Below, piece by piece: positions 36,584-43,909 of a stretch of 64,000 bases of DNA. Numbering within the stretch: position 1 is the first letter of the stretch; every line of letters begins with the position of its first letter. This stretch comes from Bifidobacteriaceae bacterium. Lineage in GTDB: Bacteria > Actinomycetota > Actinomycetes > Actinomycetales > WQXJ01. Below the pieces are notes generated by a model that was not told the DNA's origin, made no database searches, and saw nothing but the letters and a program-made list of their open reading frames with translations. A program made the position numbers and the translations under genes. The stretch covers positions 1 through 64,000 of the forward strand of contig JAISXH010000006.1 in assembly GCA_031270825.1 (NCBI GenBank), read 5' to 3'.

Positions 36584-38812
36584 TTAGTGCTCCTCCCTCG
36601 CCAGCAGGTCCGCGAAAGGCCCGTCAACTGCCGCCAGGCTGGCGTAAACGCCTCGCTGAACAATGCGGCCGGCGTCCATGACATACACGCGATCGGCGTC
36701 CTTGACCGTCGACAACCGGTGCGCGATCACAATCACGGTCTTGCCCGACCACGCCTCGCCTAGACGGCGCAGCACCTCGGCTTCGGCCTGATGATCTAGT
36801 TGGGAGGTCGCCTCATCTAGGACCAGCACCGACGGGTCGCGCAACACGGTTCGGGCCAAAGCCAGGCGCTGGCGCTGGCCGCCGGAGAGCAGTTCGCCCA
36901 TTTCCCCCACCGGCGCCTGCCAGCCCGCCTCGCGTTCGACCACGACCGCGTCGAAATTGGCCGCCGATGCCGCCCGCTCCAGTTCGCCTTCGGTCGCGCC
37001 CGGCCGCCCCAACCGGAGGTTGTCCTCGATCGACATGTTGAAAAGGTAGGGACGCTGGGCCGACACCGCCACCTCGGCCCGCAGCTGGTCGAGCGAGTAC
37101 TGGGGCAGCGGCTTGCCGCCCAAGTAGATGGCGCCCTGGTCAGGATCCCAACTCCGCGTCAACAGGGCCGCCAGGGTCGACTTGCCCGAACCAGAGGCGC
37201 CCACAATCGCCGTGACCTGGCCAGCCTCAGCGGTCAGCGAGACATCGATCAACGCCGGCGAATTGCGGGCAGCGCCCGGATAGCGGAAGGCGACCCTGTC
37301 GAACCGGACTTCCGGCGCGCTCAATCGCGCCATCGGCTCGCCCTGGCGGCCACTTAGGGCGCGGGCGGTTCTGCTTCGGCCCAAGGGGCGGCCCCCAGCC
37401 GCGCCGCCGTCCGGGACCAGGGACGGGGAACTAGCTGGCGAGGCGCCTGGCGCTGTTGCGCTGGGAGCGCGGTCGTCGCCGCCGGCGCTGGCGCTGGTGG
37501 CGGCGCCGGTGCTGGCATTGGCGCCGGTGCCTTCCGCGTTTCCGCTGGTCAGCGTTCCGCTGCCCTGCGTCAACACGGTCGGAGCGTGGCTGTTCACCAC
37601 GCTCCTAGGAGAACCGTCTTGGCCGTGGGCGGGCGGCGGGTCGGAAACCAGGGGAACGGCATCGGTCACCGCGAAGATGCGGCGAGCCGAGGCGTAGGCC
37701 TGTTGGAGGTCGGCGGCGAAATCCTCCACCGCCAGCACCGGCGCGAACGCCGCCACGGTCAGCCCCAGGGCCAGGCCGGTCTGGGCGGCGCTGAACTCGC
37801 CGCCGGTGACCACCAACAGCTGGGCGATCAGGGTGAACGCCCCCGCCACCAGGTTCGCGCCGCGCCGCAGGGCATTGGCCCGGCCGATCGCCTCCAGGCC
37901 CTCGGCCAGGCCTTGACCGGCCTGCTCCAATTCAGTCAGGCGACGGCCCTCGGCGCCGAACGCCAGCACCTCGCGCACGCCCTGAACCGAGTCGCGGACG
38001 TGTCCGGCCAGCTGTCCGCGGGCCTGGCGCAATTCGGCGGCGCCCCGGGCGCTGGCGGCGCGGCCGATCGCCGGAGTCGCCAGGCCGACCACCGCCAAGC
38101 CGACGGCCAGCACGGCGGCGGGGGCCGGGCCCAGCACCACGGCCGCGAAGACGACTGTGCCCACCGGCACAACGACCGCCGTCACCGCCGGCCCAATGGT
38201 GTGGGCGAAGAACACCTCCACCCGGTCCACGTCCTTGGTCACCCGGCTGAGCAGATCGCCTGTGTCACTGCCCTCGACCGCGGCCGGCGCCTGCGGCGCC
38301 AGACGGTCATAGAAGTAGAGTCTCAGTCTGGCCAGCACGCGGAAGGCGACATAGTGGCCGCAATACTGCTCCAGATAGCGCGCGAGGCCTTTGACCAGCG
38401 ATAACACGACCAATGTGATGACGATTGGGCCAACTCCGAATTCAGCCGGGTTAGGCACGGCGGCGCCAGGGCCGCTGGCCGGCGGCTCTTCGGCGCCCAG
38501 CACCGCCCAGCCCGCCACCGCCAACAGGGCGATCCCGGCCACCAGACCCGCCGTCCGGAACAGGATCGACATCGCCAGCGGCGCCAGGATCGGCCGGGCC
38601 AGGGTCAACAGCCGGCGGCGCAGTCGGCGCGGACTGATCGGCGCCGCTTCGCCCTGTCCGGCTCCGTTCCCAACCGGGCCGGTCGGGCCGCCCTGACTAG
38701 CCGAACCAGTCGCCTGATCGCCCTGCCCGGGAGCGTCCGGCGCCCCTTTGAGGCCCCGGCCGGGCGCCGCGGCGCCCGTCTGACGGGGTGACGTGGGCTG
38801 ATCGGCGGTCAT
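36584..38812 (-). CDS. CydC-like ABC exporter subunit (permease-ATPase fusion)
   Basis: A 742-residue half-transporter, the second of a heterodimeric pair. A polar N-terminal 70 residues precede six membrane helices (residues about 75-375). The ATPase domain is C-terminal, with Walker A GASGSGKSTL, signature LSGGQRQRLALAR, Walker B VLVLDEATS and the H-loop IAHRLS. Between membrane and ATPase parts lies an unusual linker of about 90 residues with Ser/Gly/Ala-rich sequence; it contains a copy of the palindromic element (SVVNSHAPTVLTQG is its translation). The start overlaps the partner's stop (ATGA). The pair resembles CydDC, which exports cysteine/glutathione for cytochrome bd assembly; no cydAB genes lie here, so another export role is possible. 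Confidence 0.78.
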   Translation of the reverse strand: MTADQPTSPRQTGAAAPGRGLKGAPDAPGQGDQATGSASQGGPTGPVGNGAGQGEAAPISPRRLRRRLLTLARPILAPLAMSILFRTAGLVAGIALLAVAGWAVLGAEEPPASGPGAAVPNPAEFGVGPIVITLVVLSLVKGLARYLEQYCGHYVAFRVLARLRLYFYDRLAPQAPAAVEGSDTGDLLSRVTKDVDRVEVFFAHTIGPAVTAVVVPVGTVVFAAVVLGPAPAAVLAVGLAVVGLATPAIGRAASARGAAELRQARGQLAGHVRDSVQGVREVLAFGAEGRRLTELEQAGQGLAEGLEAIGRANALRRGANLVAGAFTLIAQLLVVTGGEFSAAQTGLALGLTVAAFAPVLAVEDFAADLQQAYASARRIFAVTDAVPLVSDPPPAHGQDGSPRSVVNSHAPTVLTQGSGTLTSGNAEGTGANASTGAATSASAGGDDRAPSATAPGASPASSPSLVPDGGAAGGRPLGRSRTARALSGRQGEPMARLSAPEVRFDRVAFRYPGAARNSPALIDVSLTAEAGQVTAIVGASGSGKSTLAALLTRSWDPDQGAIYLGGKPLPQYSLDQLRAEVAVSAQRPYLFNMSIEDNLRLGRPGATEGELERAASAANFDAVVVEREAGWQAPVGEMGELLSGGQRQRLALARTVLRDPSVLVLDEATSQLDHQAEAEVLRRLGEAWSGKTVIVIAHRLSTVKDADRVYVMDAGRIVQRGVYASLAAVDGPFADLLAREEH
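37534..37609 (+). repeat. Palindromic element family E, copy E2, inside a coding region
   Basis: This copy lies within the linker of the CydC-like gene and keeps the reading frame. Its core 37569-37609 matches E1 with two mismatches. The first hairpin is imperfect (GGTCAGCG with CGCTGCCC); the second (GGAGCGTGG with CCACGCTCC) is perfect. Confidence 0.85.
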
Positions 38813-40608
38813 GGGCCCACCTCAACCGTCCGGTCGGCATGCAGGATGGTGGCGCGTCGGTGCGAGATCGCGATCACCGTCTTGTCTCGGCCGAGTTTCT
38901 CCAGGGAGGCCAAGATGGCCCGCTCAGCGGCCAGGTCGACGTGAGCCGTCGGCTCGTCCAAGATCAGAATCGGCGCGTCCTTGAGGAAGGCCCGGGCGAT
39001 CCCGAGCCGCTGGGTCTGGCCTCCCGACAGGGCCAGCCCGCGCTCGCCCACCGGGGTGTCCAGACCTTGCGGCAACTCGGCCACAAAACCGGCCAGATCG
39101 GCCGCCGCCAGGGCTTGGCCCAAGCGGAGGTCGTCCGCCTGCGGAGCCGCCACCAGCAGGTTGTCCCGCAAAGTGCCGGTGAACAAATAGGTGTGTTGGG
39201 CCACCACCGCCAACTGGGCGCGCTGCCAAGCCAGCGGCGCCCGGGCCACGTCGGTCCCGAAGAGCCTGATCTCGCCCGCGTCTGGGCGCAGATTGCCCTG
39301 GATCAACTCGGCGATCGTGGTCTTGCCCGCCCCGGACACACCGACAATGGCGACGTGCTCGCCCCGCGCCACAGCCAAGCTGAAGCCAGTCAGCACCGGC
39401 GGCCCGGAGCCGTAGGCGAAGTCGACCGCGCCAAGCTCGACCGCCAAGTCAGACGCCCCGGCCCAGACCGCCGCCTCCGGGTGAGTGTCCAGGTCCGCGG
39501 TCGGGATCGGCGTCAGAGCCGTAGGACGCCGGCCGGCGTCTTCCCGGGCGGCGGGCGCGGCGGACAGCCGGCGGCCAATCCCCCGGCCGGCCGATGGCGC
39601 GGGCCCGGCCGCCGCGGGGCTGGCGACGGGGCTGGCAGGCGGGTGGACGGCATCGGGCACCGGGGCGCCCTGATCGGCTGGGTCGGTCACGGCCGGCGCG
39701 GTGGCGACAAAAGCCTTGATCTCCTTGGCCGAGGCGATTCCGCCCATGCCGATGTAGAAGAATTGGCCGATCCGGTCCAGCGGATCCAGCAGCAGCGTGC
39801 CGCACAGAACCAGGCCGAGCCCGTCGCCAGGGCTGATGGCGCCCTGGTCGATCCGCCACAAGGACAGTCCGGCCACACTCGCGATAAAGGCCAGCGAAAA
39901 CAGCGAATCCACCACGAAGAGCATCAACTGGTTGCCCGCCAGCAAGCGCATGACGTGGCGACGCAGTTCCTCGGCGGCGGCGGCCAAGGTGCGCCCGTGA
40001 CGGCGGTCGGCGTTCATCAGCCGCAGGGTCCCCAGACCCTGGATGGCGTCGAGGAACTTGGCCGCGAACACCCGCCCGTTCTCGCGGTAGCGGCGCGACA
40101 CGCCGCGGAAGGCGGCCTGGAATCCGCCCAAGGCCAAGGGGATGACAGGCAACGCGATCGCAGTCAGCCCGGCCACCACCCAATCGGCGAAGAATCCCAT
40201 GAAGAGCAGGACGCCGATGGGCGCGGTCATCGAACCGATCATGGGACCCAGGAAGGAGCCTCGGTAGGCGGCCGCCCTTTCCACTCCGTCCGTGGCGGTG
40301 GAGACAATCGCACCGGTCCGGGCCCGCGAGCGCTGGGCGGCGCCGAGCTTGAACACATGGGCGACCACGCTGCGGCGATCGGCTGCCTCCTCGGCCGCCT
40401 GGTCCTTGGCCGCCAGGTACGCCACCAAACCCGCCTGCAACCCCGCCGCCAGCACCAACACGACCACCAGTGGCACCACCCAAAGCGCCGCCGGCCAGGT
40501 CAAACCCTTGGCGCCGGGGTCCGCCCAGTGCCCCACGGACAGGTATAGGCCGGCCAAAATCAGACTCTGGGCCCAGGCTAGCTCCACCACCCGGAAAACC
40601 CGCCCCAT
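38809..40608 (-). CDS. CydD-like ABC exporter subunit (permease-ATPase fusion)
   Basis: A 599-residue half-transporter. Six membrane helices (residues about 10-290) include the segment LLAGNQLMLFVVDSLFSLAF. The ATPase domain has Walker A GVSGAGKTTI, signature LSGGQTQRLGIARA, Walker B ILILDEPTAHVD and the H-loop ISHRRA. A Pro/Ala-rich linker of about 90 residues (PASPVASPAAAGPAPSAGRG) separates the domains, much like that of its partner. I chose the ATG at 40608, with GGGTAGG upstream, over a TTG at 40626. Transport direction is outward by family; the substrate is unknown. Confidence 0.78.
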   Translation of the reverse strand: MGRVFRVVELAWAQSLILAGLYLSVGHWADPGAKGLTWPAALWVVPLVVVLVLAAGLQAGLVAYLAAKDQAAEEAADRRSVVAHVFKLGAAQRSRARTGAIVSTATDGVERAAAYRGSFLGPMIGSMTAPIGVLLFMGFFADWVVAGLTAIALPVIPLALGGFQAAFRGVSRRYRENGRVFAAKFLDAIQGLGTLRLMNADRRHGRTLAAAAEELRRHVMRLLAGNQLMLFVVDSLFSLAFIASVAGLSLWRIDQGAISPGDGLGLVLCGTLLLDPLDRIGQFFYIGMGGIASAKEIKAFVATAPAVTDPADQGAPVPDAVHPPASPVASPAAAGPAPSAGRGIGRRLSAAPAAREDAGRRPTALTPIPTADLDTHPEAAVWAGASDLAVELGAVDFAYGSGPPVLTGFSLAVARGEHVAIVGVSGAGKTTIAELIQGNLRPDAGEIRLFGTDVARAPLAWQRAQLAVVAQHTYLFTGTLRDNLLVAAPQADDLRLGQALAAADLAGFVAELPQGLDTPVGERGLALSGGQTQRLGIARAFLKDAPILILDEPTAHVDLAAERAILASLEKLGRDKTVIAISHRRATILHADRTVEVGP

Positions 40609-40725
40609 GACGGCTAGCCTACCCAAGTCCGGGCCCTGGCTGTTAGGCGAACCTTACCCTCGGCCCGACGATCCCCGCCCGCCGCGCCGCCGCGCCGCCC
40701 CGACGGGCAGGCTGGTCGAGCGCGG

Positions 40726-41277
40726 TTAACGGTGCGCCTGGGCGTAGGCGCGGAACACCAGGGCGTCCATGGCCGGGATCTTGGCCCAGTCTTCCGGGGG
40801 GATCCCGGCGCCGGCGTCGACGGCCGCGATCGCGGCCGTCTTGGCCAGATAGGGTCCGCCGGCCGGATCGACCGCGAAACCGAACCGGGCCCAATCCGGG
40901 TGGCGGAAGGCGGCGGCATCGTCCAAGACAACTGTCGCCACAGCGGGACCGTAGCGGACCTGCAACAGGTCCTCCGCCGAGACCAGGCGCCACAATTCCG
41001 TCAACAGGGTGGCGGCGCGGCCGCGGTCCGAATCGGGCAGGCCGGCTGCCGCGGCCAGGCGGTTGGCCTCCGCCTCCGGCAAGCCTTCCAGCGGCTCGAT
41101 CGTCAACATCGCCGTTCCCAGCCGCGCTTCGATTCCCCCGCCGGGGCGCCCGATGCCGTCCGGTCCGCCCGGGCCCTCGCCGCCGCGGTCAACGCAAATG
41201 GCGGCGACCAAACCGAGCGCAGGCCCGACCTGGTGATATTCAAGCAGGCCACGGGCCTGAACAGGGCTGAGTTTCAT
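40726..41277 (-). CDS. Protein of unknown function
   Basis: A 183-residue soluble protein that I do not recognise. It starts MKLSPVQARGLLEYHQVGP. A Gly-rich stretch (GGEGPGGPDGIGRPGGG) lies near residues 33-48. The central part has LPEAEANRLAAAAGLPDSD and LTELWRLVSAEDLLQVRYG, and an acidic/aromatic C-terminal region follows (FRHPDWARFGFAVDP, then PEDWAKIPAMDALVFRAYAQ). No membrane segments or signal peptide. The codon usage and the ATG at 41277 with nearby hairpin 79 bases upstream look like a real gene. It lies between the ABC exporter and EF-G2 genes on the same strand. Confidence 0.6.
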   Translation of the reverse strand: MKLSPVQARGLLEYHQVGPALGLVAAICVDRGGEGPGGPDGIGRPGGGIEARLGTAMLTIEPLEGLPEAEANRLAAAAGLPDSDRGRAATLLTELWRLVSAEDLLQVRYGPAVATVVLDDAAAFRHPDWARFGFAVDPAGGPYLAKTAAIAAVDAGAGIPPEDWAKIPAMDALVFRAYAQAHR

Positions 41278-41355
41278 GGTTCCCCCGATGATTCGATTCT
41301 TCCGTCGGCCGCCGGAAGTCGCCGCCCGACGGCCGAGCCTTCAAGACCGGTCGGC

Positions 41356-41389
41356 GAGGACCTGCCCTGGTCTTCCCCGGCAGGTCCTC
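41356..41389 (-). terminator. Hairpin after the EF-G2 gene
   Basis: GAGGACCTGCC (41356-41366) pairs perfectly over 11 bases with GGCAGGTCCTC (41379-41389), 36 bases past the EF-G2 stop. No T-run follows on the minus strand. Confidence 0.55.
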
Positions 41390-41424
41390 ACCCCACCAGC
41401 GCGTCCTGCGCCAGCCTTAGAGAG

Positions 41425-43587
41425 TCAGCCGGCCGCCCTGGCCGCGGCCGCCTCCGCGATGACGGCCTCGACGCGATGTGGCGGCATCGGCTCATGTCCC
41501 AGATAGTCGCTGGTGAACGAACCCGTGCCACGCGACATCGACCTCAGATCGGTGGCGTAGTTGGTGACCTCGAATTGAGGCACCTCGGCCTTGACCATGG
41601 TGCGGCCGCCCGCCACCGCCTCAGTGCCGGTCAACCGACCCCGCCGCGATGACAAATCGGACATGATCGCGCCGACGTGTTCGTCGTCCACCAAGATCGA
41701 CATGGTCACCACCGGCTCCAGCAAGTTGATCGCGCCGGCCTTCTTGGCGGCCTCCCGCAAGGCGACGGCGCCCGCCATCTGGAAGGCGGCATCCGACGAG
41801 TCGACCGAATGGGCCTTGCCGTCGAACAGGGTGACCCGGATGTCGACCACCGGATAGCCGGCCAAGACGCCCTTCAGCATTTGGGACTTGACGCCCTTCT
41901 CAACCGACGGAATGAATTGGCGCGGAACCGCGCCGCCCACCACCTTGTCCACGAACTCGAAGCCGCTGCCGGGCGGCAACGGCTCGATCTCGACCTGGCA
42001 CTTGGCGTACTGCCCGTGACCGCCGGACTGTTTGACATGGCGCCCCTCGGCGGTGACTTTCTGGTTGAAAGTCTCGCGCAGCGGCACCCGGTAGGGCACG
42101 CGCTCGACCTGGACGCCGAACTTGTCCGCCAGGCGTTGGAAAGTGACGTCGACATGGGCGTCGCCCATGGTCCACAGGACGGTCTGATTGGTCTCCGGAT
42201 TGTGCTCGACCCTAAGCGTCGGATCCTCGCTGACGAGCCGATTCAGGCCGGTGCCGAGTTTGTCTTCATCGGAGGAGTTGACGGCCTTGATCGCCACGGG
42301 CAGCATCGCCTCCGGCGACATCCAGGGCCTGGCCACCAGCGGATGGTTCGGGTCAGACAAGGTGTCGCCGGTCTCCGCGCTGACCAACCGCGCCACCGCC
42401 GCCAGATCGCCAGCCACGGCGTAGGGCACCGGGCGCTGCTTCGCGCCCAGCGGCGAAGTCAACGTCCCGACCCGCTCGTTGCCGCCATGGCCCTGGTAGT
42501 CCGGGTCGTCCGAACCGGCGCCTTCGACATGGACTTGCGACTCCGAGCGCAGCGTCCCGGAGAACACCCGCACAATCGAAATCCGGCCCACATAGGGGTC
42601 TTGGGTGGTCTTGATCACTTCCGCCACCAGCGGCCCCTTCGGGTCGCAGCTGACCGTGACCTCGTGGCCGGCGCCATCGACGACCTCCGGCAGCTCCGCC
42701 ACCACCGGCGAGGGGAATCCGTCGCGGATCAGGTACAGCAATTCGTCGGTGCCGATCCCACCGGCTGCGGCCATGGGCATGATCGGGAAGAACGAGGCCG
42801 CGGCCATCGCCTTCTGCAAGTCGGCTTTGAGGGCCTGGCCGTCCAGCTCGTCGCCTTCCAGATAGGCCTCCATCAGGTCCTCGTCACCCGATTCGGTGAT
42901 CAGCGCCTCGATGAAGGACTCGCGGTTGCGCTCCATCTTGCCGAGTTCGTCGCCTTCGGCCGCCCGCACCTCGCGCTTGCCGCTGGTGAAATCCACCACC
43001 TTGCCGGTCAGGATGTCCAGCAGCTTGCCGATCTCCGCCTCTGACTGGTAGATCGGGACCATCATGGGCAAGACCGACTCGCCGAACGACTGGCGGCAGG
43101 ACGCCACCACCTCGTCGTAGTCCGCCCGGGGATTGTCCAGTTTGGTGATCAGGATGGCGCGGGGCTTGCGAACGCGAGCCAGCTCATCCCAGAGCAGCCT
43201 GGTCGCGCCAGAGATCCCGTCGACGGCGCTGATGACGAACACCGCGGCATCGGCGCCTCTGATGGCCGCCCTCAAATCGCCCAAATAGTCGGCGTAACCA
43301 GGCGCGTCGAGGACGTTGATCTTGACACCGCCGAAAGTCAGCGGCGCCAGCGCCAACCCCACCGAACGGTTGGTCCGGTGCTCGATGTCCTCGTAATCGG
43401 TAACCGTCGTTCCCTCCGCCACAGAGCCGGCCCGGCCGATCTCACCGGTGGCGAGCAGCAGTCCCTCGACCACGGTGGTCTTGCCCACGCCGGACGAACC
43501 GACAAAGACCACATTGCGGATCTTGCCTGGATCGCTCACCGGCGCGGCCGACTTGGACTGGGCGGAGGTTGAATTGTCTACGGCCAT
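41425..43587 (-). CDS. EF-G2-type elongation factor G-like GTPase
   Basis: A 720-residue translational GTPase related to EF-G but of the second, actinobacterial type. G1 is GSSGVGKTT (EF-G has GHVDAGKTT), G3 is LDAPGYADYLGDL (EF-G has DTPGHVDF) and G4 is ITKLDNPRAD. The catalytic His of the DxPGH motif is Tyr here. Domains II-V are complete: FSGTLRSESQVHVEG, the long domain IV with GHGQYAKCQVEIEPLPPGSG and FEFVDKVVGG, and the C-terminal VVTMSILVDDEHVGAIMSDL then SRRGRLTGTE. EF-G2 is found beside a normal EF-G in mycobacteria; its job is not settled. The ATG at 43587 is preceded by AAGGG. Confidence 0.9.
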   Translation of the reverse strand: MAVDNSTSAQSKSAAPVSDPGKIRNVVFVGSSGVGKTTVVEGLLLATGEIGRAGSVAEGTTVTDYEDIEHRTNRSVGLALAPLTFGGVKINVLDAPGYADYLGDLRAAIRGADAAVFVISAVDGISGATRLLWDELARVRKPRAILITKLDNPRADYDEVVASCRQSFGESVLPMMVPIYQSEAEIGKLLDILTGKVVDFTSGKREVRAAEGDELGKMERNRESFIEALITESGDEDLMEAYLEGDELDGQALKADLQKAMAAASFFPIMPMAAAGGIGTDELLYLIRDGFPSPVVAELPEVVDGAGHEVTVSCDPKGPLVAEVIKTTQDPYVGRISIVRVFSGTLRSESQVHVEGAGSDDPDYQGHGGNERVGTLTSPLGAKQRPVPYAVAGDLAAVARLVSAETGDTLSDPNHPLVARPWMSPEAMLPVAIKAVNSSDEDKLGTGLNRLVSEDPTLRVEHNPETNQTVLWTMGDAHVDVTFQRLADKFGVQVERVPYRVPLRETFNQKVTAEGRHVKQSGGHGQYAKCQVEIEPLPPGSGFEFVDKVVGGAVPRQFIPSVEKGVKSQMLKGVLAGYPVVDIRVTLFDGKAHSVDSSDAAFQMAGAVALREAAKKAGAINLLEPVVTMSILVDDEHVGAIMSDLSSRRGRLTGTEAVAGGRTMVKAEVPQFEVTNYATDLRSMSRGTGSFTSDYLGHEPMPPHRVEAVIAEAAAARAAG

Positions 43588-43909
43588 GTGATGTAGCCCT
43601 TTCTGGTGGTAGCAGCTTCGCTTGTCCGCTTGGCAACATATCACCTCGACGCGGGACCTGGCGCCGCGCTCGGCTTTGGACTGGGCGGCGCCCTGAAATC
43701 AGCTGGCATTGGCCTGCCAAGCGTGCTCGCCCCGGGTCCGGGCGCCCGAACGATCATGATAATTCCCCGGCGCCGGGCCCCGGTGGAAATCACAGCGACA
43801 CCGGCTGTCCGGTCAACGTCAACGCCGGACCCGGGCGCCGGGGAAATCGAGAATACCCGGCCGCCTCGGCTGCCAGACGACTACGCCGGCCCGGCCGCCG
43901 GGCCAACCG
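43588..43909. other. 322-base spacer between EF-G2 and the DinG-like gene
   Basis: No gene was seen. It contains a 12-base inverted repeat, TTCCCCGGCGCC (43763-43774) with GGCGCCGGGGAA (43834-43845), spaced 59 bases apart, plus GGCCCGGCGGCCGGGCC-like pairing close to the DinG stop. These may end dinG transcription. The EF-G2 promoter should lie near 43600-43650 but could not be resolved. Confidence 0.5.

Noticed and set aside
36584-40608. Cytochrome bd assembly operon (true cydDC)
   Set aside because: The ABC pair resembles CydDC, but cydA and cydB are not in the window, and the family includes other exporters. The specific name is not assigned.
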